The notes beneath the pieces were generated by a model that had not been told where the DNA came from, made no database searches, and saw only the letters and a list, made by a program, of their open reading frames with translations. The translations under genes and the position numbers were made by a program. From Bacillus sp. FJAT-28004 (GTDB lineage Bacteria > Bacillota > Bacilli > Paenibacillales > Paenibacillaceae): a stretch of 64,000 nt of DNA. Below, one piece after another: positions 17,554 through 26,153 of the stretch (position 1 is the stretch's first letter; each line of letters begins with the position of its first letter). Location of the stretch: positions 62,547-126,546 of the forward strand of contig NZ_LGHP01000003.1 of NCBI RefSeq assembly GCF_001280845.1. The letters are read 5' to 3'.

Positions 17554-18684
17554 ATGTTAAAAATAGGTTCCCATGTATCATTTTCGGACAAGGGGCTGCT
17601 GACTGCAGCACAAGAAGCGGTATCGTATGGCTCAAGCACATTTATGATCTACACCGGCGCACCTCAGAATACAAGAAGGAAGCCGATCGATTCGTTATAT
17701 ATTGAAGAAGGCAAAGCGCTAATGGAACAATCCGGCATCAATGAGATTGTCGTTCATGCACCTTATATTGTGAATCTTGGCTCGTATAAGGATTCCACGT
17801 TCGAGCTTGCGGTTTCTTTTTTACAAGAAGAAATTCGTCGTACCGATTATATTGGTGTTCGTAATATTGTCCTTCATCCCGGTGCATATACGGATAAGGA
17901 TGCAGAATACGGCATCGCTCGGATAGCAGAAGGCCTAAATGAAGTGCTTGCAGGCACAAAAGAAACGAATGTTAACATCGCACTTGAGACAATGGCGGGC
18001 AAAGGCACGGAAATTGGACGCAGCTTTGAAGAGATTGCGGCGATTATTGACAAAGTTCAGGATAATGAACGTTTAACAGTATGTATGGATACTTGCCACA
18101 TGCATGATGCTGGCTACGACCTTGTTAATGATCTTGATGGCGTTCTCGAACAGTTCGATCGTGTGGTTGGACTGAATCGTGTTGCTGTAGTACATGTAAA
18201 CGATAGTAAAAACTCACGTGGCGCTGGAAAAGACAGACATGCTCCGGTTGGCGCAGGCTGGCTTGGTCATGACGCGATTCAAAGAATCGTTCAACATGAA
18301 GGTCTTAAGGGACGTCCATTTATTCTTGAAACGCCTTGGATTGGCAAAGAAGACAAGACAGAGCGTCCGATGTATGAAGCGGAGATCGCTTTGCTGAGCG
18401 GCAATGGAAGAACTCGCTTAGGAGAAGGTTTCTTTGAAGATGTGGAGCGCCTTCATCATTTCTTCGGCAAGCAAGAGATTGATTCCAGAGGTTTTGTACT
18501 CTCTACTTGGGATTTGCTTAAAAATGATGCGAAAGCAAAAAAAGCAGACCCGCGCGAGCCAATGGAGCGTCTGTACGATCTTGTAATGGCAGGCGAAGCA
18601 TTGCCGACTGGTCTAACAGAAGAACAAATCAATCAGCGCATTATAGCTTGGTTTGGCGGCAAAGAGCTGCTTGCTAGACTTTAA
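17554..18684 (+). CDS. nfo: Deoxyribonuclease IV (AP endonuclease) with C-terminal extension
   Basis: Cuts DNA 5' of abasic sites using three zinc ions. The TIM-barrel signatures are present: HAPYIVNLGS, LHPGAY, ALETMAGKGTEIG, CMDTCHMHDAGYD, HVNDSKNSRGAGKDRHAPVG and LETPW. The enzyme domain ends near residue 285; an extra ~90 residues follow, starting after YEAEIALLSG, with a helix rich in Glu/Lys and a closing segment TEEQINQRIIAWFGGKELLA. Typical family members are about 280-300 residues. A GAAAGGGG ribosome site precedes the ATG. Confidence 0.92.
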   Translation: MLKIGSHVSFSDKGLLTAAQEAVSYGSSTFMIYTGAPQNTRRKPIDSLYIEEGKALMEQSGINEIVVHAPYIVNLGSYKDSTFELAVSFLQEEIRRTDYIGVRNIVLHPGAYTDKDAEYGIARIAEGLNEVLAGTKETNVNIALETMAGKGTEIGRSFEEIAAIIDKVQDNERLTVCMDTCHMHDAGYDLVNDLDGVLEQFDRVVGLNRVAVVHVNDSKNSRGAGKDRHAPVGAGWLGHDAIQRIVQHEGLKGRPFILETPWIGKEDKTERPMYEAEIALLSGNGRTRLGEGFFEDVERLHHFFGKQEIDSRGFVLSTWDLLKNDAKAKKADPREPMERLYDLVMAGEALPTGLTEEQINQRIIAWFGGKELLARL

Positions 18685-18735
18685 TATTAGCTAACGATTA
18701 TTTCATATATCATTGCGAAAGGAAGTTTGAAGTCC

Positions 18736-19638
18736 ATGTCATCACAATCCACCCCATCTGAAATTACCATTGAAGCAGGTGGAAAGAGCGGGCGTGCGCG
18801 CATGCTTATTTCATGTCCGGACCGTCCGGGCATCGTAGCTGCTGTATCTCATTTCTTATATGAGCACGGGGCTAACATTGTACAATCAGATCAATACACG
18901 ATGGACCCGGAAGGCGGTATGTTTTTCATCCGTTTTGAATTTGATCTGATTGATCTGGACAAGGAGCTTCCAGTTCTCATGGAGGACTTCACCAGAGTAG
19001 CGGATCGATTTGACATGAAATGGCATACATTCCGTGCCAGCCGCAAGAAACGTCTTGCAGTATTTGTTTCTAAAGAGGATCATTGTTTGCTTGAGCTGCT
19101 TTGGCAGTGGAAGGCAGGGGACCTTGATGCTGATATTTCGATGGTAATAAGCAATCACCCTGATATGCGCGAACTGGTAGAATCCTTTGGCATACCTTAT
19201 CACCATATCCCAGTGACTGCGACTACAAAAGCAGAAGCCGAGCGCAAGCAGATGGAAGTTGTTGCAGATAAAGCGGATATCATTGTATTGGCACGTTATA
19301 TGCAAATCATTTCGCCAAAGTTTATCGAACAATTTCCAAATCGGATCATTAATATTCACCACTCGTTTCTTCCAGCCTTCGTTGGCGGCAAACCGTATGC
19401 ACAGGCTTATACACGCGGCGTGAAAATTATCGGAGCAACAGCGCATTATGTGACTGAAGAGTTAGACGGTGGGCCAATTATCGAGCAGGACGTTCAACGC
19501 GTCAGCCATCGTGATAACGTCGATGATTTGAAAAGAATAGGCCGGACCATTGAACGGGTCGTACTTGCAAGAGCTGTGAAATGGCATATTGAAGATCGTG
19601 TAATCGTGCATAATAATAAAACCGTTGTATTCAACTAA
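18736..19638 (+). CDS. purU: Formyltetrahydrofolate deformylase
   Basis: Hydrolyses 10-formyl-THF to formate and THF, balancing one-carbon pools. 300 residues: an N-terminal ACT domain (LISCPDRPGIVAAVSHFL) and a C-terminal formyltransferase-like domain with NIHHSFLPAF and the HYVTEELDGGPII catalytic region. The TTG at 18727 is also in frame, but GAAAGGAAG fits ATG 18736. It follows nfo by 51 bases on the same strand. Confidence 0.94.
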   Translation: MSSQSTPSEITIEAGGKSGRARMLISCPDRPGIVAAVSHFLYEHGANIVQSDQYTMDPEGGMFFIRFEFDLIDLDKELPVLMEDFTRVADRFDMKWHTFRASRKKRLAVFVSKEDHCLLELLWQWKAGDLDADISMVISNHPDMRELVESFGIPYHHIPVTATTKAEAERKQMEVVADKADIIVLARYMQIISPKFIEQFPNRIINIHHSFLPAFVGGKPYAQAYTRGVKIIGATAHYVTEELDGGPIIEQDVQRVSHRDNVDDLKRIGRTIERVVLARAVKWHIEDRVIVHNNKTVVFN

Positions 19639-19801
19639 CTGTATTTTTATGCGATAAATCCATTTTATTGATGGAAAACAAACATGCAGAGTGATACAAT
19701 ATTCAAAGTTATTGCGTACTGGTATGACGCTGTATCGTTATTTTTAGAAACCATACAACGAAACGAAATTAGACAAGCTTAGACTATAGGAGGAAATTGT
19801 A

Positions 19802-21820
19802 ATGTCTGTTACACAAAAATCGGTTGAACAGCTTTCTATCGATACGATCCGTACACTTGCGATCGATTCCATCGAGAAAGCAAAATCAGGTCACCCTGGT
19901 ATGCCAATGGGCGCTGCTCCAATGGGCTATCAATTATTTGCTAAAAATATGAAGCATAATCCATCGAACCCTACTTGGGTAAACCGCGATCGTTTTGTTT
20001 TGTCTGCGGGTCATGGCTCTATGCTGCTTTACAGCCTACTTCACCTTTCTGGTTATGATTTGCCGATGGAAGAATTGAAAAACTTCCGTCAATGGGGCTC
20101 CCTAACACCAGGACACCCTGAGTTTGGCCACACTGCCGGCGTTGATGCAACAACGGGTCCACTTGGACAAGGGATTGCAATGGCGGTTGGTATGGCAATT
20201 GCGGAAGCACAACTGGGCGCTACTTACAATAAAGAAGGCCACGAGCTTATTAACCACTTCACATACTCCATTTGTGGCGACGGCGATTTGATGGAAGGCG
20301 TCTCACACGAGGCTGCATCCTTCGCAGGTCACTTGCAGCTTGGCAAATTGGTCGTTCTATATGATTCCAACGATATCTCGCTTGATGGCGAACTGAGTCT
20401 TTCGTATTCCGAGAGCGTTCAAAAACGTTTTGAAGGCTACGGCTGGCAAGTGCTTCGCGTAGAAGACGGAAACGACCTAGATGCCCTGTCCAAAGCAGTT
20501 GCTGAGGCGCAAGCGGATCTATCCAAACCGACTTTGATCGAAGTAAAAACAGTAATCGGCTACGGCAGCCCGAATAAGGGCGGCAAAGGCGGACATGCTG
20601 GTCCTCACGGATCACCGCTTGGCGCTGATGAAACAAAATTGACTAAACAAGCTTATGGTTGGTCTGAAGAGCTTCAATTCCATGTGCCTGACGAAGTTCG
20701 CGCTCACTTTGCAGATGTGAAAAGCAGCGGCGAGCAAGCAAACGCACAGTGGGATGCTAACTTCGCAGCTTATAAAGAAGCTTTCCCTGAGCTTGCAGCT
20801 CAGTTTGAGCTAGCAATCTCTGGCGTAATGCCTGAGGGCTGGGATGCTGACCTTCCTGCATATACAACTGCAGACAACGCAGTTTCAACTCGCGTAGCTT
20901 CTGGAAACGCACTTAACGGCCTTGCAAAAAACGTACCGACTATTTTCGGCGGATCTGCTGACCTTGAGAGCTCGACAATGACTCACCTAAAAGGTTTGAC
21001 GCAATTCAAACCAGGCAGCTACGATGGCCGCAACCTTTATTACGGTGTACGTGAATTCGGTATGGCTGCTGCAATGAACGGTATTGCTCTTCACAGCGGT
21101 TTGAAAGTATTCGGCGGTACATTCTTCGTATTCACGGATTACCTTCGTCCTGCTGTTCGTCTTGCTGCATTGATGAAGCTTCCTGTCGTTTATGTATTGA
21201 CGCATGACAGCATCGCAGTTGGCGAAGACGGCCCTACGCATGAGCCGATCGAGCAGCTTGCTTCGATCCGCATCATTCCTGATCTGACTGTTATTCGTCC
21301 GGCTGATGGCAACGAGACTTCTGCTGCTTGGGCTTATGCAGTTGAGAACACAGGCAACCCGGTAGCACTTGTGCTTACTCGCCAAAACCTGCCGATTCTT
21401 GAAGGCACAGTGAACGATGTTCACGAAAACCTGCGCCGCGGCGCATACGTTGTATCTGATGCAGCAAATGGCAAGCCGCAAGCACAAATCCTTGCAACAG
21501 GCTCCGAGGTTCAACTCGCTGTTGCAGCTCAAAAAGCTTTGGCAGAAGAGGGGATTCAAGTTCGTGTTGTCAGCATGCCGAGCTGGGATTTGTTCGAGAA
21601 ACAATCGAAGGAATACAAAAATTCCGTCATTCTTCCTGAAGTTAAAGCCCGTCTTGCCATCGAAATGGCTCATCCATTTGGCTGGGAGCGTTACACAGGA
21701 GATCAAGGCGATATTCTTGCTATCGACCGTTTCGGCGCATCCGCACCTGGCGATCGCGTAATCAAAGAGTATGGCTTTACGGTCGAAAACGTTGTTAGCA
21801 AAGTGAAAGCATTGCTGTAA
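19802..21820 (+). CDS. tkt: Transketolase
   Basis: Thiamine-diphosphate enzyme of the pentose phosphate pathway; 672 residues, full length. The ThDP/Mg-binding segment GDGDLMEGVSHEAASFAG, the N-terminal SGHPGMPMG and the pyrimidine-domain THDSIAVGEDGPTHEP are intact. AGGAGG precedes the ATG. The codon use is biased, as for a highly expressed gene, and a long open antisense frame inside it is a by-product of that bias. A 160-base leader separates it from purU. Confidence 0.97.
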   Translation: MSVTQKSVEQLSIDTIRTLAIDSIEKAKSGHPGMPMGAAPMGYQLFAKNMKHNPSNPTWVNRDRFVLSAGHGSMLLYSLLHLSGYDLPMEELKNFRQWGSLTPGHPEFGHTAGVDATTGPLGQGIAMAVGMAIAEAQLGATYNKEGHELINHFTYSICGDGDLMEGVSHEAASFAGHLQLGKLVVLYDSNDISLDGELSLSYSESVQKRFEGYGWQVLRVEDGNDLDALSKAVAEAQADLSKPTLIEVKTVIGYGSPNKGGKGGHAGPHGSPLGADETKLTKQAYGWSEELQFHVPDEVRAHFADVKSSGEQANAQWDANFAAYKEAFPELAAQFELAISGVMPEGWDADLPAYTTADNAVSTRVASGNALNGLAKNVPTIFGGSADLESSTMTHLKGLTQFKPGSYDGRNLYYGVREFGMAAAMNGIALHSGLKVFGGTFFVFTDYLRPAVRLAALMKLPVVYVLTHDSIAVGEDGPTHEPIEQLASIRIIPDLTVIRPADGNETSAAWAYAVENTGNPVALVLTRQNLPILEGTVNDVHENLRRGAYVVSDAANGKPQAQILATGSEVQLAVAAQKALAEEGIQVRVVSMPSWDLFEKQSKEYKNSVILPEVKARLAIEMAHPFGWERYTGDQGDILAIDRFGASAPGDRVIKEYGFTVENVVSKVKALL

Positions 21821-21882
21821 TAGCTGGTTCAACAGATCTTCAAAGCTTTAGCATCCGATATATAAGGGAGATTACGTCTACG

Positions 21883-22200
21883 ATGTCTCAATTCGATAAT
21901 GTATCGATCGTCAAGAAAGCTAATGTATACTTCGACGGTAAAGTAACAAGCCGAGCTGTATTGTTCGCTGACGGCACCAAAAAAACACTCGGCATCATGC
22001 TGCCGGGCGACTACGAGTTTGGAACGGACTGCGTTGAAATCATGGAGATTTTGGCTGGCGATTTGAAAGTGCTGCTCCCTGGCGAGTCGGAGTGGATTCA
22101 CATTCAAGGCGAAGGCGAATTCACTGTCCCTGCGAACACAAAATTCAAGCTTCAGGTTGCTGAAGTTTCGGATTATTGCTGCTCGTACATCTACGAATAA
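21883..22200 (+). CDS. ppnP: Pyrimidine/purine nucleoside phosphorylase (PpnP, DUF1255)
   Basis: Small cupin-fold phosphorylase that splits nucleosides into base and ribose-1-phosphate. 105 residues with the family's TLGIMLPGDYEFGT and EIMEILAGDLKVLLPG segments and a C-terminal SDYCCSYI. It lies 62 bases after tkt on the same strand, a sensible partner because ribose phosphates feed transketolase. Ended by a strong terminator. Confidence 0.9.
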   Translation: MSQFDNVSIVKKANVYFDGKVTSRAVLFADGTKKTLGIMLPGDYEFGTDCVEIMEILAGDLKVLLPGESEWIHIQGEGEFTVPANTKFKLQVAEVSDYCCSYIYE

Positions 22201-22222
22201 TATTTTCTTTGATCGTTAAAAG

Positions 22223-22274
22223 GAGGCCTCTCCTGCACCGGCGAACATTCGCCTGCGGGGGGCCTCTTTTTTTT
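22223..22274 (+). terminator. Intrinsic terminator of ppnP
   Basis: GAGGCC (22223-22228) pairs with GGCCTC (22261-22266); an inner GGCGA-ACAT-TCGCC hairpin strengthens it, and eight T follow. Confidence 0.85.
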
Positions 22275-22341
22275 GAAATATAAGAATTTATAAGTTTGTT
22301 AGCTTATAAAGGGCTTATATTTCTCCGTCAAAGCTGCTTCA

Positions 22342-22367
22342 GCGTCCAGAGGACGCCGAAGGCGTTT
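22342..22367 (+). repeat. Short GC-rich dyad with T-run between ppnP and the ABC operon
   Basis: GCGTCC-AGA-GGACGC forms a small palindrome, overlapping an alternative hairpin ACGCC-GAA-GGCGT followed by five T. The remaining intergenic DNA (22275-22509) is AT-rich without recognisable coding. It may be a dispersed small element or a second terminator. Confidence 0.4.
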
Positions 22368-22509
22368 TTGCTTGCCTATTCACAATCCCCTAATATCGTG
22401 CTACCAATCTTAAAACATTGTTATATAAGGACCTGACTCCGAACCGCTACAATTAGTTTTGTAATCGCTAACATAAACAGAACGAAAAGGGTGGAAGGGG
22501 GAGAACCTA

Positions 22510-23424
22510 TTGAAACAACAGATTGCACGGAGGTGGAATTTCAAGCTAACCTGGCCGCTGCATGTCATGCTGGTTCCAGGCATTGTGCTCGTCCTAATAT
22601 TCTCGTATTTGCCGATGCTGGGCCTTGTTATGGCCTTTCAGGACTTTCAGCCGCAGCTTGGGTTCTTCCGATCCGACTGGATTGGGTTTGAAAACTTTAA
22701 GCTCATGTTCGAATACCCGGACGCCAGACAAGTGATTTGGAACACCTTGCTCATTGCAGTCATTAAAATTGTCGCTCACCTCATTGTGCCGTTAATATTT
22801 GCGCTTCTGCTTAATGAGGTGCGGAAAATGGTGTTCAAGCGATTTGTGCAAACTTTCGTGTACTTGCCCCATTTTTTATCTTGGGTTATTCTCGGGGGCA
22901 TTTTGCTGGACATGCTGTCGACCGACGGCGGACTTGTTAATCAGGCGCTTGGCTGGTTTGGGATTGAGCCGATCTTTTTTCTCGGCAATGGCGATTGGTT
23001 CCGATTTACGGTCATCGTCAGTGATGTATGGAAGGACTTCGGCTTCTCCACGATCATCTTTTTGGCAGCGCTCTCCGGCATCAATCCTGATTTTTACGAG
23101 GCTGCGCTTATCGATGGAGCCAATCGTTGGCAGCAGACCTTGAAGATTACGATTCCGTCGCTTATCCCGATTACGATCGTAGTCGCGACGTTGTCTCTCG
23201 GAAATATTTTAAACGCAGGCTTTGATCAAATCTTTAACCTGTACAATCCGCTTGTCTATGAAAAAGGCGATATCATCGACACTTATGTGTATCGCGTAGG
23301 GCTAATTGGCGGTGATTTTGGCTTTGGAACCGCAGTTGGCGTATTCAAATCACTTGTCAGCTTTGTTCTGATCGTAATCTCATACCGGCTCGCTTATAAG
23401 CTGGCCAACTACCGCATCTTCTAA
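22510..23424 (+). CDS. Sugar ABC transporter permease (LplB/YtcP-type, first subunit)
   Basis: Binding-protein-dependent transport permease of the carbohydrate family 1; 304 residues with six membrane helices and the cytoplasmic EAA loop EAALIDGANRWQQTLKITIPSL. TTG start at 22510, preceded by GGAAGGGGGAG. First gene of a permease-permease-lipoprotein-sensor-regulator-hydrolase run, a layout Paenibacillus uses for oligosaccharide uptake. The ATPase is not encoded here; such systems usually share MsmX. Confidence 0.9.
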   Translation: MKQQIARRWNFKLTWPLHVMLVPGIVLVLIFSYLPMLGLVMAFQDFQPQLGFFRSDWIGFENFKLMFEYPDARQVIWNTLLIAVIKIVAHLIVPLIFALLLNEVRKMVFKRFVQTFVYLPHFLSWVILGGILLDMLSTDGGLVNQALGWFGIEPIFFLGNGDWFRFTVIVSDVWKDFGFSTIIFLAALSGINPDFYEAALIDGANRWQQTLKITIPSLIPITIVVATLSLGNILNAGFDQIFNLYNPLVYEKGDIIDTYVYRVGLIGGDFGFGTAVGVFKSLVSFVLIVISYRLAYKLANYRIF

Positions 23425-23439
23425 AAAGGGGGGAGTCAG

Positions 23440-24321
23440 ATGCATCATCAATCGTTAACTTATCGCATTTTCTCAGTAGGAAACGGAGTGTTTCTAGCCC
23501 TTCTGTCCTTCTTATGTATCGCTCCTCTTCTTCACGTGCTTGCGGTGTCGTTCAGCTCATCGGCGGCTGCGGATGCGAACATCGTGAAACTGTGGCCAAT
23601 TGGTTTTTCACTTGAAGCTTATAAGGTGACTTTAACCAATGGGAATTTCGTAGGCTCGTTCATCAATTCCATTTTACGAACCGTGATCGGCACATCTATA
23701 GCTGTGGGCTTGTCCATATTGATCGGCTATTCGCTGTCCAAGGAAACCAATGAGTTTAAAGGACGCAATATGTATGCTTGGTTCTTTGTGTTCACTATGC
23801 TGTTCAGCGGCGGTCTCATTCCCGGATATATGGTCGTTCAGAAGCTTGGCTTGCTGAATTCGATCTGGGCGCTCGTGCTGCCGGGGGCGGTTAGCGTGTA
23901 TAATACGATCTTGTTGATGAATTTTTTTCGGACCTCGGTGCCGAAGGCGCTGGAGGAAGCCGCATTCATCGATGGTGCGGGACATTTCCGGGCATTGTGG
24001 AAAATTTACTTGCCGATCTCGCTGCCCTCGCTTGCCACGATTTCGTTATTTACGATGGTTGGACACTGGAACGCTTGGTTTGACGGACTCATTTATATGA
24101 CGCAAACGGACAAGTATCCGATGTCGACTTTGCTGCAAACGCTTGTCGTGCAGCGGGATCTTAGCAGCATGAACGTCAATGCGGAAGAAATGAAGGAGCT
24201 TTCTAACCGGACGGTCAAGACGGCGCAAATCTTTATTGCAACGCTGCCGATTATTGCAGTCTATCCATTTTTGCAAAAGTTTTTCGTCAAGGGGATCGTG
24301 CTTGGCTCTGTGAAGGAATAA
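23440..24321 (+). CDS. Carbohydrate ABC transporter permease (YtcP-like, second subunit)
   Basis: 293 residues, six membrane helices, EAA loop EEAAFIDGAGHFRALWKIYLPISLP, and the LGSVKE C-terminus typical of YtcP/LplC proteins. GGGGGGAG ribosome site; 15 bases after the first permease. It forms the membrane channel with that subunit. Confidence 0.9.
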   Translation: MHHQSLTYRIFSVGNGVFLALLSFLCIAPLLHVLAVSFSSSAAADANIVKLWPIGFSLEAYKVTLTNGNFVGSFINSILRTVIGTSIAVGLSILIGYSLSKETNEFKGRNMYAWFFVFTMLFSGGLIPGYMVVQKLGLLNSIWALVLPGAVSVYNTILLMNFFRTSVPKALEEAAFIDGAGHFRALWKIYLPISLPSLATISLFTMVGHWNAWFDGLIYMTQTDKYPMSTLLQTLVVQRDLSSMNVNAEEMKELSNRTVKTAQIFIATLPIIAVYPFLQKFFVKGIVLGSVKE

Positions 24322-24361
24322 TGGTTTAAACCAATAGAAGAACGCTAAGGGGGAGCTCATT

Positions 24362-26068
24362 TTGGATAAACGATGGATCAAATGGACTAGTTTAATGACG
24401 TCGCTCGTCATCTGCACGGGTCTGTTAGGCGCTTGTGCAAGCTCAAATGGAAACGGAGGCAATGCTGGTGAAGCGACTGCCGATCCCGAGAAGCAGGCCG
24501 CTGTAGAGAACGTTCTTGATACAGGGAAATTCAGCGAGCCGGTCAAAATGGATATCGTTCGTCAAATGACGACCGACGTTAAGTTTCGCGATGGAGAGGA
24601 CATTAACAATAATCCTCATGTAAAATGGGCAAAAGATGCGTTTAATATCGATCTGAATTACGTATGGACGGCTGACAGCAGCTCGATCGATACGAAAATC
24701 AGACTGCTGCTCTCAGCGAACGAAGATCTGCCGGATGTCGTTCAATATCGCGGTTCGCAGGATGTCGTCGATGCGTTGATCGACTCGGGTAAATTTGTAG
24801 AGGTTGGCGATTTGTTTGAAAAGTACGCTAGCGAGCGCTATAAGGCGGCGATGGCCGAGGATGAGAGCGTCTGGAATCCTAACGTTCGCGACGGCAAGAA
24901 ATACGCGATTCCTATTTTAGACTACGCTAACAACAACGATACGGTCCTTTGGATCCGAGACGACTGGATGAAAAAATTTAATTTGCAGCCGCCTGCTACG
25001 ATCGACGATATGGAGAAGATGATGGACGTTTTCGCGAATCAAGATCCTGACGGCAACGGCAAGAAGGATACAGTAGGACTCGCGGTTGGCTTGAAAAACG
25101 GAATGAACACATGGGGACTTGCGGATGCGGATTTCATATTCGGCGCCTATGGCGTAATGCCGGGACAATGGAATGCCGACAGCGAGGGCAAGCTGGCTTA
25201 TGGCTCGATTCAACCAGCTGTGAAGACGGTGCTGGGCAAGCTGAAGGATTGGATGGCGAAGGGCTATATTCATAAGGAAGCTGGACTGCATGATGAGGGC
25301 AAAGCAGCGGAATTGTTCTCCTCAGCCAAAGCAGGTATCGTAGCCGCGCCATACTGGGCTGGAGGCTGGCCGCTTCCTGCAGTTAAGGAAGTGGACAAAA
25401 ACGCGGACTACAGCGCTTATCCGCTGCCGGCGGGACCTGACGGACAGATCGGCCGCAGCCAATCGGGCGTGAGCAACGGAGTTATTTTGATCAACAAAAA
25501 TTTCGAGCACCCGGAAGCGTTCTTCCTTTATGCCAATTACCTTTATGAAAATCAAGGCGATCCACAAGCTGGAAGCCCGCTTGAATACGGCTTTGAAGAG
25601 GGTTATGATTACTTGATTAAAGATGGTCAGCCTACGTGGGATTCCGCGTTATTCCCTGCAGATAAGCCAATGATGAACCTCGGCAAGTATACGCTGCTGT
25701 TCGATGGCGCTCGCATACCGTCGCTAGTTATGAAGACGATGAGCGATCTAGATGGCGGCAAGGAACCGACTACCGCGTTCGAGAAAAAATCGTCAATGGA
25801 TTTGGATAAAAACATTCATGCCGGCGCTGTTAACTTCGGTCAAATTGAATATGCGATGCCGAATTTATACAATGGTTCCCCTACGAAAACATATAAGAAG
25901 CGTTGGGATTTCCTGAACAAGAGCGAGAAGGAAACGTTCAACAAGATCATTTACGGCGAAAGTCCAATTGATGCGTTCGACACGTTCGTGACGCAGTGGA
26001 AATCGTCCGGCGGTGATACGATTACAGATGAAATTAATGAATGGTACGATTCAGTTAAATCCAATTAA
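24362..26068 (+). CDS. Extracellular solute-binding lipoprotein of the sugar ABC transporter (LipO-like)
   Basis: 568 residues, a family 1 solute-binding protein. The signal peptide ends in a lipobox-like TGLLGAC, then a Gly/Asn/Ala-rich linker and the mature domain. The DPDGNGKKDTVGLAVG segment is an EF-hand-like calcium loop common in this group. TTG start at 24362 after AAGGGGGAG. The third transporter gene; its substrate is unknown, but the GH43 enzyme downstream points to a galactan-type oligosaccharide. Confidence 0.88.
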   Translation: MDKRWIKWTSLMTSLVICTGLLGACASSNGNGGNAGEATADPEKQAAVENVLDTGKFSEPVKMDIVRQMTTDVKFRDGEDINNNPHVKWAKDAFNIDLNYVWTADSSSIDTKIRLLLSANEDLPDVVQYRGSQDVVDALIDSGKFVEVGDLFEKYASERYKAAMAEDESVWNPNVRDGKKYAIPILDYANNNDTVLWIRDDWMKKFNLQPPATIDDMEKMMDVFANQDPDGNGKKDTVGLAVGLKNGMNTWGLADADFIFGAYGVMPGQWNADSEGKLAYGSIQPAVKTVLGKLKDWMAKGYIHKEAGLHDEGKAAELFSSAKAGIVAAPYWAGGWPLPAVKEVDKNADYSAYPLPAGPDGQIGRSQSGVSNGVILINKNFEHPEAFFLYANYLYENQGDPQAGSPLEYGFEEGYDYLIKDGQPTWDSALFPADKPMMNLGKYTLLFDGARIPSLVMKTMSDLDGGKEPTTAFEKKSSMDLDKNIHAGAVNFGQIEYAMPNLYNGSPTKTYKKRWDFLNKSEKETFNKIIYGESPIDAFDTFVTQWKSSGGDTITDEINEWYDSVKSN

Positions 26069-26091
26069 AAAGTGACATCGGGTTCAAGGCT

Positions 26092-26128
26092 GGCACCCGT
26101 TCCTCCTAAAGGGGAATCGGTGCTTTTC
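26092..26128 (+). terminator. Intercistronic terminator/attenuator between transporter and sensor kinase
   Basis: GCACC (26093-26097) pairs with GGTGC (26119-26123), with TTCC-TCC/GG-GGAA inside, followed by TTTT. A moderate hairpin that could lower sensor gene expression relative to the transporter. Confidence 0.55.
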
Positions 26129-26153
26129 CTTGTCAGAGAGGGCTGTATACCTA

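Noticed and set aside
18886..19446. 186-residue open frame on the minus strand inside purU
   Set aside because: Shadow of the conserved purU gene; composition is Cys/His-rich and protein-like features are absent.
19639..19801. Riboswitch in the tkt leader
   Set aside because: I looked for paired elements and known aptamer motifs and saw none; only AT-rich leader and a ribosome site.
20987..21832. 281-residue open frame on the minus strand across tkt
   Set aside because: It is antisense to a clearly conserved transketolase with strong codon bias, has no ribosome site and resembles no protein.
22223..22510. Mobile element between ppnP and the ABC operon
   Set aside because: Short GC-rich dyads are present, but there are no terminal inverted repeats, target duplications or transposase remnants.
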